DNA of 64,000 nucleotides from an uncultured Gemmatimonadota bacterium (GTDB taxonomy: Bacteria; Gemmatimonadota; Gemmatimonadetes; Gemmatimonadales; Gemmatimonadaceae): assembly GCA_902826615.1 (NCBI GenBank), contig CADEFN010000005.1, positions 186,001 to 250,000 on the forward strand, written 5' to 3'. Position numbers and translations under genes: made by a program. Shown here one piece after another: positions 1 to 8,830 of the stretch; position 1 is the first letter of the stretch; every line of letters starts with the position of its first letter. The notes under the pieces were generated by a model. It was given only the letters and a program-made list of their open reading frames with translations, was not told where the DNA came from and did no database searches.

Positions 1-2
1 GC

Positions 3-896
3 AACCAGAACATGGACTACGCCTGGAACGTCACCACCCAGCTGCGCAAGCGGTACAGCAACAACTGGGAGGGTCTGCTGGCCTACACGTATGGCCGCGC
101 ACAGGACGTGGCGTCGTTCACCTCGTCCACGCACATCTCCAACTGGCAGTTCGGGCGGACCCTGTCCACCGATCAGTTTGACCCGCTGCTGGGCACCTCG
201 CTCTTCGATCAGCGCCACAAGTTCCTCGCCAATCTCACCTATACGCTCAACTGGCTGAAGAAGGCGTCGACGGACTTCACGCTCTTCTATCAGGGCTCCA
301 GCGGTGCGCCGCACGACTACATCTACGCTGCGGGTCCGTCCGGTGGATCGGGTGACCTCAACGGCGACGGACGGCAGGGGAATGACCTGCTGTATGTGCC
401 GACGCGCGCGACCGATGCCACGCAGCTCCAGTTCCGCGACATCACGCAGACAGTGAGCGGGGTTACGACTGTCCGTGTGTCAGCGGCGCAGCAGGCGGCC
501 AACTTCGACAACTTCATCAGTCAGTCGCCCTGCCTGAACAACGCCCGCGGCAGCATCATCCAGCGCAACGTCTGCCGGTTGCCATTTCTCAACCGTGTCG
601 ACCTGAGCGTGCGTCAGAACCTCAGCTACTTCGGCACGCAGCGCGCGTCGATCCAGTTCGACGTCTTCAACTTCGGCAACATGCTGAACAGCGAGTGGGG
701 CAAGGAGCGCATCTCGCCTCGCTCGGGTAACAGCAACATCCCGCTACTCACGCATGTCGGCCAGTCGAGCAACGACACGCGTACGGCGATCCCGATTGTA
801 CAGTTCGACAACATCAGCAATGGCGCCGAGTACATCGACGGCGTGTTTGCGGCCAACTTCTGGCGCACGCAGCTGTCGTTCCGTATCTCGTTCTAA
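3..896 (+). CDS. TonB-dependent receptor, C-terminal part (5' truncated by window edge)
   Basis: The reading frame is open from the left edge, so only the last ~298 residues are visible. The sequence alternates aromatic and polar residues as in outer-membrane beta strands and ends in an aromatic residue (RISF), the usual C-terminal signal of outer-membrane barrels. Segments such as FDQRHKFLANLTY and RVDLSVRQNLSYF resemble the barrel ends of large carboxypeptidase-regulatory/Oar-like TonB receptors. No plug domain or TonB box is in view, so the substrate cannot be named. A strong terminator follows the stop codon. The receptor call is an inference from barrel style rather than from a diagnostic motif. 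Confidence 0.75.
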   Translation, partial: NQNMDYAWNVTTQLRKRYSNNWEGLLAYTYGRAQDVASFTSSTHISNWQFGRTLSTDQFDPLLGTSLFDQRHKFLANLTYTLNWLKKASTDFTLFYQGSSGAPHDYIYAAGPSGGSGDLNGDGRQGNDLLYVPTRATDATQLQFRDITQTVSGVTTVRVSAAQQAANFDNFISQSPCLNNARGSIIQRNVCRLPFLNRVDLSVRQNLSYFGTQRASIQFDVFNFGNMLNSEWGKERISPRSGNSNIPLLTHVGQSSNDTRTAIPIVQFDNISNGAEYIDGVFAANFWRTQLSFRISF

Positions 897-909
897 CTTG
901 CGAGGTTCG

Positions 910-952
910 ACACAAGGGGCGGGCGCCAATCGGCGCTCGCCCTTTGTGTTTT
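910..952 (+). terminator. Rho-independent terminator after the TonB receptor
   Basis: An 18-base arm (910-927) pairs with 932-949 through GC-rich sequence with a few G-U or mismatched positions and a 4-base loop, then runs into TTT. It begins 13 bases after the receptor stop codon. Confidence 0.8.
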
Positions 953-979
953 CCTCCGGTTACGCTGGAGCATTGCATC

Positions 980-1720
980 ATGGCTGAACTCTCGGAGCTT
1001 CCGCTCAAGACCCGCCTCTTCCTGGCGGCCTATCGATGGCGTCGCATCGATCCCGTGCCCTGGTCGCCGCTGCGCAAGCCGTTGCGGGAGTGCCGGGTGG
1101 CTGTTGTCAGCAGCGCAGGGCTCACACGTCCCGACCAGGCACCCTTCGACGATGACGTGCGGGGTGGCGATCCCACGTACCGAATTTTGCCGGCCGACAC
1201 CGAACTCGGTGAGTTGCTCGAGAGTCATCGCAGCGAATCGTTTGACCACTCTGGGCTGCGTGAGGATCCAAACCTGGCGTTGCCGCTTGACCGGCTGAAG
1301 GAGCTGGCGGGTGCAGGCACCATCGGCGACGTGGCGCCGCGGCATCTCTCATTCATGGGTTCCATCACTGCCACGGGGCGTCTGGTCAAGGAGACCGCGC
1401 CCGGGGCGGTGAACACCCTCGTCGCTGATCAGGTGGATCTGGCGTTGTTTGTCCCGGTGTGACCCATGTGTACCCAGACCGTGAGTCTGGTGGCGGCCGA
1501 AGCAGAACGACAGGGCATCACAACGGTGTGCCTGCAATTGCTGCGGGTGATTGCCGAGTCGGTGCGACCTCCACGAGGCCTCCTGGTTCCGTTTCCGCAT
1601 GGCTACCCGCTTGGTCGCCCGCATGACGCAACCCTGCAGCACCGCGTGTTGCGCGCGATGCTAGCCCTGACGAATGAGCCTGGCCCCGGGCCCATCCTTC
1701 GAGAGTTGGGGTCTGCATGA
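980..1720 (+). CDS. GrdB-like (glycine/sarcosine/betaine reductase selenoprotein B family) protein, probable selenoprotein with in-frame TGA
   Basis: The first 160 codons from ATG 980 resemble the GrdB-like family (VSSAGLTRPDQAPFDDDVRGG, then SHRS, PLDRL and SFMG). Translation would stop at TGA 1460-1462, but the same frame continues for 85 codons with the expected second half of the family (CTQTVSLVA, PPRGLLVPFPHGYPLG). Read through, the TGA gives FVPV-Sec-PMC: a UxxC redox motif with Sec161 and Cys164, where other members are recalled to have CPxC. A hairpin 11 bases downstream fits the bacterial SECIS pattern. The length of 246 residues is one complete domain. The partner and substrate are unknown, and no other reductase subunit or Sec machinery gene is in the window. 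Alternatives are a nonsense-mutated pseudogene or a sequencing error. Confidence 0.82.
1474..1490 (+). promoter_or_regulatory. SECIS-like hairpin downstream of the in-frame TGA
   Basis: Bases 1474-1479 (CCAGAC) pair perfectly with 1485-1490 (GTCTGG) around the loop CGTGA. The apical loop starts 17 bases after the TGA at 1460-1462. Known bacterial SECIS elements have an apical loop about 16-37 bases after UGA, a short upper stem, and a G within the first two loop bases; here the second loop base is G. The hairpin lies within the coding sequence, as bacterial SECIS elements do. Confidence 0.7.
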
Positions 1721-1916
1721 CGGGATGCGAGGCAGAACGCCGACCTTGCGGGGAAGCGCTGTCCAGGAGCTGATGGAAGGGTCGACGGCGTGTGCTGTTT
1801 CGCCTCAGGCGGCAATCGGGCCTGCCGCCGGGGAGCGGTGTGAGCAGGAAAGCGCTTGCGGCGCCTGAGGTCGCTCGCCAACATCACGCAGCGCAATTCC
1901 CCGTGAGGCTCGGCCC
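1721..1916. other. Intergenic region with inverted repeats, no gene seen
   Basis: No credible coding frame was found. A perfect 7-bp stem (1808-1814 with 1823-1829, 8-base loop) is nested near a second pairing of CCTCAGGCG (1803-1811) with CGCCTGAGG (1862-1870), so the two structures could compete. There is no T tract, so this is not a standard terminator. I looked for a tRNA-Sec gene and did not see one. Confidence 0.4.
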
Positions 1917-4900
1917 ATGCGATCTCTTCTGCTCCTCCTCGTACCCGTCGTGCTCTCTGCACAGCCAGCCAACGCCACGAAATTTGTGCGCTATGCGCAC
2001 GTGGCCAACGATGGCCGTATCGCCTTCACGTACGCGGACGACATCTGGCTCGCCGACGCCAACGGCGCCAATCCCCGCCGGCTCACGGCGCATGTGGCCC
2101 GCGATATCTCGCCACGCTTTTCGCCCGATGGGCAATGGATTGCCTTCACGTCCAATCGAGCGGGCAACAACGATGTGTACGTCATGCCGGTTGCTGGCGG
2201 CGAGCCGAAGCAGCTCACCTACCACTCCGGTGATGACCAGGCGCTCTACTTCACCCCCGATGGCTCGGCTGTCATCGCCACGTCGTCACGCGGAACACTG
2301 GCGTGGGGCTCTCCGCTGTATCGCATTCCGCTGGATGACACGGTACCAACACCGTTAGGCATGGACATCGGGCGGGCGGGGATGATCAAGCAGGATGCGA
2401 CCCTGGTGGCCTTCAATCGCGTGCTGCCCACGTACTGGCGCAAGGGATACCGCGGGAACAACAGCGGTGACATCGCCGTGCAGGACCTCCGCACCGGCGC
2501 CATCCGCGAGATCACCGACACCGACCTGCAGCAATACAAAGGGCATGTCAACGATGTCCATCCCATGTGGGGCGCTGACGGCAGAATCTATTTTGCCTCC
2601 GAACGAGATGGGACCTTCAACATCTGGCGCACAGACCCGGCAGGCGGCAACGCGCAGCAGATCACTCGGCACACCGATGACGGTGTGCAGTTCCCCGCCA
2701 TGTCACCTGACGGCAAACGCCTCATCTACGAGAACAACTTCGAGTTGTGGACACTCGACGTCGCCAGCGGTCAGTCGCGCAAGGTGCCGATCACTCTCGC
2801 CTTCGATCCCAAGGAAAGCGACACGCAGGTGGTGACGACGCAGCATCGCGCCGACGGTTTCGCCGTCGCGCCGGAGGGAAATGCGATTGCCGTCGACTTT
2901 CATGGCGAGATCGTGATCGTGCCGGTCGAGTCTGGTGTGGGAGAACGACTCCAGGTGACCAGCTCACCGTGGCGCGAGCGTTTTCAGGCGTACAGCCCCG
3001 ATGGACGACACCTCGCCTACATCTCCGATGAGTCTGGTGAGGAGGAAGTCTGGATCACCGAGAATGCGACCGGGACGAAGCGCAAACTCACCACGCACGA
3101 ATCGGTGAAGGCGGAACTCACCTGGTCGCCCGCGTCAAACAAGGTTGCGTACACGGCGGCTAACCGGCTCTATGAGGTGGACGCGACGGGTGGCGCTGCG
3201 CGCGAGCTGGCGAACAATCCGGCCGGTGGGTTCAGCAATGTGGCCTACGCGGCCAACGGCAGCTGGATGATCTACGTCAAGCGCGACGACGATCAGAACG
3301 CCGAGGTCTTTGCACTCGATGTGGCCGCGAAGCGCGAGTACAACCTCACGCAGAGCCCCTTCAACGAGTCGAGTGCGCAGCTGACGCCCGACGGCCGCAC
3401 GGTGGTGTTCACGTCGAACCGGTCCAACGGTGTGGTGCAGATTTTTGCCACCTCGCTTGCGCGGCTCACCGAGGATCCAAACGATCCGCTGGTGCGGGAG
3501 CGCGCGCGCCGAGCCAACGGGCGATCGGACAGCAGCGCTGTGACAGCGCCGAACGCACTGCGGGTGGACGCGGCAGGAATCGAGAAGCGGGCGGTGCAGC
3601 TGACCCGAGGCACCGTGCCCGTGAGCACCTTCTTCATCTCGCGCGACGGGCGGACGGTGTACTTCTCGCAGGGCGCTGGAGGCGGCTTTGGTGGCGGCGG
3701 CCAACAACCGGCAGCAGCCTCGGACAATCCTGACGCGGGGCTGTATGCCGTCACCCTCGAGGGGCGCGACCGGCGGCGGGTCGCGCAAGGCGTTTTCAGC
3801 AACATGGTGCCATCCAGCGACCGTCGCACCGTGTTCTTCCGGAACACACCACGCGCCGACGATGGTGAGGCCGCGCCCGGCTTTGAAGTACACCGACTCA
3901 CTATCGCGAATCCGCAGCGTGCCGAGCGTGTCAACTTCTCCTTCCCCGTGCGTGTCGACCGCCGCGCGGAGTGGAACCAGGTGTTCGAGGAGTCCTGGCG
4001 TGTGATGAAGTACCGGTTCTATGACGAGAACATGCACGGCGTCGATTGGCGCGCGATCCGTGCGCGGTATCGTCCACTCCTGCAGTACGTGGGCACCAAT
4101 GAGGATCTCTACGATCTCACCAACGAGATGATCGGCGAGCTCAACGCGTCGCACACCGGGGTGAGCGGCCCGCCCACACGTCCGCAGCCCGCCGTCTATA
4201 GAACGCGCTTTCTCGGGTTCGAGATTGAGCCGGCCGAGGGTCGGTACCGCGTGTCCCATATCTATCGGGACGGGCCGGCCGACAAGGAGTGGATCGACCT
4301 GGCCGTGGGCGACTACGTCCTGGCGATCGACGGCACGGAGCTCAAGGCGGGCGACAACTACTGGAAGCTGCTGAGCACCACACTCAACGAGTACATCCCT
4401 GTGCGGTACGCCAGGACCCCAACCGGGGAGAACGCCAAGACCGCGCGTATCAGCACCGTGACATCACTCACCGACATCAGGTACGAGGAGTGGGTGGCGC
4501 GCAATCGCGATGAAGTGAAGGCGACGACCAATGGTGACATCGCATATGTCCATATCAGGTCGATGGACCAGCCATCGCTGGCGCGATTCCGGAATGAGAT
4601 CGATCAATACTCCAATGCCAAAGGCATCATTGTCGATATCCGGTACAACGGCGGCGGAAACATCGATCAGGAGCTCATCGACATTCTCGAGCGGCGTCCC
4701 TACCAGTTCTGGAACCAGCGGACCGGGGCGCGCACCTGGGGACGGCGGCCTCGGCAGGCGATCGCCGGGCCAAAGGTGATGCTGGTGAATCATCGGTCGG
4801 GGTCAGACAGTGAGGTCACACCGATGGCGTTCCGGCAACTCGGGCTTGGGCGGATTGTGGGGAACCCGACGGCGGCGGCGGTGATCGCTACCGGGAGTTA

Positions 4901-5132
4901 TCCGCTCATCAACGGCGGGGCGATTCGCACGCCGGGATCGCTGGTGGTCACGTACGACCCAACGCGGCCCAACAACTACGGTGTGAATCTCGAGAACCTC
5001 GGGGTGCCCCCGGATGTGTGGGTGGAGAATTCGCCTGACGAGGCGGCGAAGCGTATCGACAAGGAGCTCAAGGTGGCGATCGACGAGGCGATGAAAATGC
5101 TCCGTGCCACGACGCCGCGGGTGTCGCAGTAG
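1917..5132 (+). CDS. Tricorn-type S41 peptidase (periplasmic, beta-propeller plus PDZ)
   Basis: This 1071-residue protein has a signal peptide (MRSLLLLLVPVVLSAQ), then repeated SPDG/TPDG propeller blades over about residues 20-660, a Gly-rich loop near 585, a PDZ-like stretch near 760-850 and an S41 core. Catalytic residues line up with Thermoplasma tricorn almost to the number: Ser745-His746 (NASHTGV), nucleophile Ser963 in SGSDSE, and a probable Glu1026. The IRYNGGGN motif forms the usual oxyanion region. The family trims oligopeptides, and here the export signal suggests periplasmic peptide processing. It lies convergent with the HEAT-repeat operon. The start was chosen for its signal peptide; the ribosome site is weak. 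Confidence 0.93.
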   Translation: MRSLLLLLVPVVLSAQPANATKFVRYAHVANDGRIAFTYADDIWLADANGANPRRLTAHVARDISPRFSPDGQWIAFTSNRAGNNDVYVMPVAGGEPKQLTYHSGDDQALYFTPDGSAVIATSSRGTLAWGSPLYRIPLDDTVPTPLGMDIGRAGMIKQDATLVAFNRVLPTYWRKGYRGNNSGDIAVQDLRTGAIREITDTDLQQYKGHVNDVHPMWGADGRIYFASERDGTFNIWRTDPAGGNAQQITRHTDDGVQFPAMSPDGKRLIYENNFELWTLDVASGQSRKVPITLAFDPKESDTQVVTTQHRADGFAVAPEGNAIAVDFHGEIVIVPVESGVGERLQVTSSPWRERFQAYSPDGRHLAYISDESGEEEVWITENATGTKRKLTTHESVKAELTWSPASNKVAYTAANRLYEVDATGGAARELANNPAGGFSNVAYAANGSWMIYVKRDDDQNAEVFALDVAAKREYNLTQSPFNESSAQLTPDGRTVVFTSNRSNGVVQIFATSLARLTEDPNDPLVRERARRANGRSDSSAVTAPNALRVDAAGIEKRAVQLTRGTVPVSTFFISRDGRTVYFSQGAGGGFGGGGQQPAAASDNPDAGLYAVTLEGRDRRRVAQGVFSNMVPSSDRRTVFFRNTPRADDGEAAPGFEVHRLTIANPQRAERVNFSFPVRVDRRAEWNQVFEESWRVMKYRFYDENMHGVDWRAIRARYRPLLQYVGTNEDLYDLTNEMIGELNASHTGVSGPPTRPQPAVYRTRFLGFEIEPAEGRYRVSHIYRDGPADKEWIDLAVGDYVLAIDGTELKAGDNYWKLLSTTLNEYIPVRYARTPTGENAKTARISTVTSLTDIRYEEWVARNRDEVKATTNGDIAYVHIRSMDQPSLARFRNEIDQYSNAKGIIVDIRYNGGGNIDQELIDILERRPYQFWNQRTGARTWGRRPRQAIAGPKVMLVNHRSGSDSEVTPMAFRQLGLGRIVGNPTAAAVIATGSYPLINGGAIRTPGSLVVTYDPTRPNNYGVNLENLGVPPDVWVENSPDEAAKRIDKELKVAIDEAMKMLRATTPRVSQ

Positions 5133-5260
5133 ACCCGTTGCCTGCCTGGTCGTGGGATGGGCGCGCTGATTCCCGAAGGCAGCGCCCGTTGCGTCCAGCG
5201 CACGCCATGGTTCCAAAGCCGGTGATGGCGCTGCCGCATCGGCGGCCTGTAGGTGCTGCC

Positions 5261-6529
5261 CTAACGCGTAACGATGCCCTGCAGCGCGCTCCGCACCGCC
5301 GGATCGTCCGTCCTGCCCAGCGCGCTGATCGCTCGCCGGCGCGCGTTGAGCTGTGTGTCGTCCTTCGCAATCGCCACCAGCTTGGCCGTGGCCTCGCGTG
5401 TGCCCGCATTCGCGAGCGCATCGATGAGCTGATTACGAAGCTCCCCGTCACTCACCATATCGTAGCTCGCGATGAGGTCCTTCACCGGCACACCGGCACG
5501 ATCCAGCAGCGACGCGGCACGTCGCCGCTGGCGTGAGGCTGCCGACTCGTCACGCACCAGCCGCAGCAGGAAGGCCCGTCCTTCGCTGCCCCCCGTCGAG
5601 GCAACGACACCCAGCGCAGCGTCGCGTAGTTTGTCCGTTGTCATGGTGGGCCAAGCACGGATCGCCGCCTGAGCGTCCTGGACCGTCCCGTACTCCGAGC
5701 CCATGCCGCCAAGGGCTGCAGCACGCACGTCCGCCGACACCTTCTCGGATGCTACCAGCTCCCGAACCGCGCGTCGCGCCCGTGGATCCCCCGATCGTGC
5801 CAGGGCTTCGGCCGCCTGACGAGCCAGGAGGAGATCGTTGTCGCTGCTGGCGAGCTCGATCAGCACCGGAACGCCACCTTCGAGCCGAGCCAGCTGCCCG
5901 ACGACGGACTGCCGAAATGTTGCGTGTTCTTCCTGATCGCGCGCCATGCGTGCGAGCAGGGTCACCGTCGCGGCCTCGGCCCCAGTGCCCGCAGATCGGC
6001 GGACGAGCCACGACAGCGCACCCCTGCGCAGCTCGCGCGGACGTGTCGGCGAGGTGGCCACGTCGCGGAACACGGCACCGGCATCCATGGAGTCGGCCAC
6101 ACCTAACGAAAGCAACGCATCGCGCGCGGGTCGACCGTCAGACGTGCGGGCGAGCGTCCCGAGAAAGGCCAGCGCTTCACCGGATGTCACCCGTCCCAGC
6201 GACGTGACCCCGGCCTCTGGTGATCCTGGACCGACCAGTGTGGCGAGCCGCAGCACCTCAGTTCCCGACTTGTACACGACGACTCGTACCGGGCCGGCCT
6301 CACAACTCGCCGAACGGGTCATGTCGTTCATGGTGCCATACCAGGCGTCCCCATCGACGCGGATCCAGTGGCGGCCATCGCCACACACGCCCGGCCGCGC
6401 AGCGAGCTGGAACTCCACGGCCTCGCCACTCCCCGTCAGGATGCGGCGCTCGAGAGACTGGCCGCAGGCGTTGGTGGCAATCGCGCCCAGCAGGAGCGAC
6501 ACAGTGATCCAACGGCTGTAGTGTGTCAT
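5261..6529 (-). CDS. Exported HEAT-repeat protein
   Basis: This 422-residue protein has an N-terminal signal sequence (hydrophobic VSLLLGAIATNACG, possibly a non-canonical lipobox). A non-repeat domain of about 100 residues containing two cysteines follows, then alpha-helical HEAT-like repeats to the end (patterns such as LLLARQAAEALARSGDPRARRAVREL). HEAT repeats are protein-binding scaffolds and no catalytic motif is seen. Its ATG overlaps the stop of the upstream HEAT/TPR gene by ATGA, so the two are translationally coupled. It is the last gene of the sigma/anti-sigma operon. Confidence 0.8.
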   Translation of the reverse strand: MTHYSRWITVSLLLGAIATNACGQSLERRILTGSGEAVEFQLAARPGVCGDGRHWIRVDGDAWYGTMNDMTRSASCEAGPVRVVVYKSGTEVLRLATLVGPGSPEAGVTSLGRVTSGEALAFLGTLARTSDGRPARDALLSLGVADSMDAGAVFRDVATSPTRPRELRRGALSWLVRRSAGTGAEAATVTLLARMARDQEEHATFRQSVVGQLARLEGGVPVLIELASSDNDLLLARQAAEALARSGDPRARRAVRELVASEKVSADVRAAALGGMGSEYGTVQDAQAAIRAWPTMTTDKLRDAALGVVASTGGSEGRAFLLRLVRDESAASRQRRRAASLLDRAGVPVKDLIASYDMVSDGELRNQLIDALANAGTREATAKLVAIAKDDTQLNARRRAISALGRTDDPAVRSALQGIVTR

Positions 6530-8226
6530 TTGTCAATAATCTCCATGAGCAGGCGCAGGGCGCGCGGGTCCTTCTTGCTCGTGAGGGCCGAGATGGCGCG
6601 GCTGCGGAGTTGTGGATCGGTACCGCTCTTCACAATCTCGAGGAGTTTGTCCGTCGCTTCGGCTTCGGTGCGCTGGCCAAGGGTCTCGATTACCGACTCA
6701 CGAATCGGACGCTCGGCGGATGCATCATAGAGTTTGGCCAGTTCGGTGATGGCCAACGTGCGGCCGACGCGCCGCAGGGCGCCGCGGCGGGTGTCGGAAT
6801 CGGTGTCCTGGTCGCGTGCCAGGGAGAGGAGCCACTGGTCCACCTCGGGGCCACCGACGTTGGAGAGGGTGCCCACCAGGCGCGAGCGAATACGCGGGTT
6901 CTCGGTGCGCGAGTACAGGGCACGCATCCAGGTGACATCGTCCGCGGTGGTGCGCTCCCGATCAAAGGCCGAGAGGGCCTCGAGCCTCAGGCGTTCGGGG
7001 GTTTCCGATCGCTCGACAATACCGCGGACGAGGGTGCGAGCGCGCGGGGCGGGATGGGCGACCAACGCGCGGACGGCGGTGCGCTGGATCCGTTCGCTGG
7101 TGTCGCGCGCGAGTTCTTCGAGAGTGCCAAGGGCATCGTCGCCGGGGGAACGTGCGAGCCACTCGATGGCCGACGCACGGACCTCGAACGAGGGATCGGT
7201 GCGTGCCACCTGGGTCATGGTGGTCACGGCGCTTCCGTCACGGCTGATGCTGCCTAACAAGAAGACGGCGGTGCGACGCAGCGGAATGGAACAGGCATCC
7301 TTGCGCGCCAGGGTCTTCTGCAGCAGGGGAACGGCGCCCTGCGCATCGGAACGAGCGAGGGCGCTGAGCGCCTCGACACGCACGGACTGTTCCTCGCGAT
7401 CACAGCGGAGCATGGAGTCCGCAGCCGCCGTGCGAATGAGGGCGGCCGCCCCGGCGTCACCGCGCGAGGCCAGCGCTCCACGGATACGCACGGTGAGCGC
7501 CTCGGTTTCGGCCTGCATCCGAGCGCCGGGATATTTCGCGCGTTGTTCGTCCAGCAACGTTACCGCGCTCCGCAGCTCGGCGGTGCCGCCGATGCGATAG
7601 AGCGCAAACGCCTGCCAGTAGAGGGCATCGGCTGCATAGGCGCTGTTGGGTGTGCGGCTCAGCACCTCGCGAAATGCCGCGGCGGCTCGGCGATATTCTC
7701 CGGAGTTGAGGAGTTCGCGGGCGCGACGGTAGACGGTGTCGGCCTGGTCGCCAGGCATCCACGCAGCGCGTGGTGTGGACGGCAGTGGCGCGAGCGGGGC
7801 GATGGGTGCGAGCGCTCCACGAGCGGGCCAGTTGAACTCCATGGCGCGTTGTGCCTCATCCCAGGCACGCTCACGCATCTCCTCGATGTTCCAGCGTTCG
7901 TTGTCGATCTGCAGCTCCGCCTTCAGTCGGCCCTTTTCGGCCGCGCGGCGCCCCTGTTCCATCGCGTCGCCATGCAGGCGATCGAAGTCGATGCTTCGCA
8001 TGGCCTCAGCGTGGAGCTCGTCGATGTCGGGGAAGTCCAGCGGGTCGGGGAAGTCGAAATCCCAGTCGCGAGCCAGCGGGGCGAGCGGGGGAAGCGGCGT
8101 GGGGGCCGGGCGTGGCGCAGGCGCTGGTTTGGCCACCGGGGCCGGCGCGGGGCGAGGACGAACAGGCGTCTGGGCCGACAGGGACGCGGCGGCAGCAAGA
8201 ACAATCAGCGAAAGCAGGCGGGGCAT
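6526..8226 (-). CDS. Exported TPR/HEAT-repeat protein
   Basis: This 566-residue protein begins at ATG 8226, preceded by GGAG at good spacing, with a signal peptide ending LSAQ. A Pro/Ala-rich linker covers about residues 20-55. A helical region follows, then a TPR-like segment (ARELLNSGEYRRAAAAFREVL) near 155-230, and HEAT repeats from about 240 to the end. The frame extends further upstream but lacks sense there. It lies 13 bases after the anti-sigma gene and overlaps the next HEAT gene. A scaffold or sensor role is inferred from context; no enzymatic motif was found. Confidence 0.82.
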   Translation of the reverse strand: MPRLLSLIVLAAAASLSAQTPVRPRPAPAPVAKPAPAPRPAPTPLPPLAPLARDWDFDFPDPLDFPDIDELHAEAMRSIDFDRLHGDAMEQGRRAAEKGRLKAELQIDNERWNIEEMRERAWDEAQRAMEFNWPARGALAPIAPLAPLPSTPRAAWMPGDQADTVYRRARELLNSGEYRRAAAAFREVLSRTPNSAYAADALYWQAFALYRIGGTAELRSAVTLLDEQRAKYPGARMQAETEALTVRIRGALASRGDAGAAALIRTAAADSMLRCDREEQSVRVEALSALARSDAQGAVPLLQKTLARKDACSIPLRRTAVFLLGSISRDGSAVTTMTQVARTDPSFEVRASAIEWLARSPGDDALGTLEELARDTSERIQRTAVRALVAHPAPRARTLVRGIVERSETPERLRLEALSAFDRERTTADDVTWMRALYSRTENPRIRSRLVGTLSNVGGPEVDQWLLSLARDQDTDSDTRRGALRRVGRTLAITELAKLYDASAERPIRESVIETLGQRTEAEATDKLLEIVKSGTDPQLRSRAISALTSKKDPRALRLLMEIIDK

Positions 8227-8239
8227 GTGGGTTCTCCAG

Positions 8240-8830
8240 TCAGTCGCCGGCGGCGAGATGGGCAGCCACGCTGCGAATGCGTGGCACGAGGTCCTGTTGT
8301 TGCATGGCGTCACGAATGAGTTCGCGCTCGGCGCGGGACTCGCCGTGCTGTATTCGCGCCACCTGGGCGAGCACCAGTTCGAGATCTTCGAGCAGGGCCT
8401 TGAGCGCCGCATTCTGCTGTGCCGCTGGCGCGTCGAGCAGCACGCGTGTGGTGAGCAGCAAGTCGCCGGCTTCGCGGGCAAAACGCTGGTCCTGCGCTTC
8501 ACTCATCTCCTGCGGGAGTGAGCTCAGCAGTACCACACTTTCGCCCAGCAACATGGCGGCAACCGTGGTGACGGGCTGTTCGGTGGACGTGCCCTGCGCC
8601 GTGACGGCAGGGGCCGGCGCCGAGCTGGAACTCCAGCGGCCTAACGAGAAGGCGAGGGCGAGCGAGGCGGCCAGTGCGAGGGGACGCCACCAGCGCCGTG
8701 CAGGTCTGGCTCGCTCCGTGGTGCGACGCCGCTGAATCTGCGTCCACGAGCGTTCGAGGTCGGGTACCGGCGGCGTGTGATACCCGCCGGCGCCGGTCGA
8801 GATGAGAGCGTCGAGCTGGCGATCATCCAT
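8240..8830 (-). CDS. Probable anti-sigma factor (single-pass membrane protein)
   Basis: The ATG at 8830 lies inside the end of the sigma-factor gene (8-base overlap), the classical arrangement of an ECF sigma factor and its anti-sigma. The 196-residue product has a short cytoplasmic N-terminus with a DLERSWTQIQRRR helix, one membrane segment (PLALAASLALAFSLG) and a helical periplasmic C-terminus. No HxxxCxxC zinc motif is present, so it is not a ZAS-type anti-sigma. The assignment depends mainly on topology and position. Confidence 0.7.
   Translation of the reverse strand: MDDRQLDALISTGAGGYHTPPVPDLERSWTQIQRRRTTERARPARRWWRPLALAASLALAFSLGRWSSSSAPAPAVTAQGTSTEQPVTTVAAMLLGESVVLLSSLPQEMSEAQDQRFAREAGDLLLTTRVLLDAPAAQQNAALKALLEDLELVLAQVARIQHGESRAERELIRDAMQQQDLVPRIRSVAAHLAAGD

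Noticed and set aside
1463-1720. A separate small gene starting at ATG 1466
   Set aside because: It is the in-frame second half of the GrdB-like protein, with no ribosome site of its own, and it contains the UxxC cysteine.
1721-1916. tRNA-Sec gene near the selenoprotein
   Set aside because: No cloverleaf with the long extra arm and TCA anticodon could be drawn here.
3135-4259. Long open frame antisense to the tricorn-type gene
   Set aside because: The sense frame carries clear catalytic residues and propeller motifs; the antisense frame has no recognisable domain and reflects high G+C.
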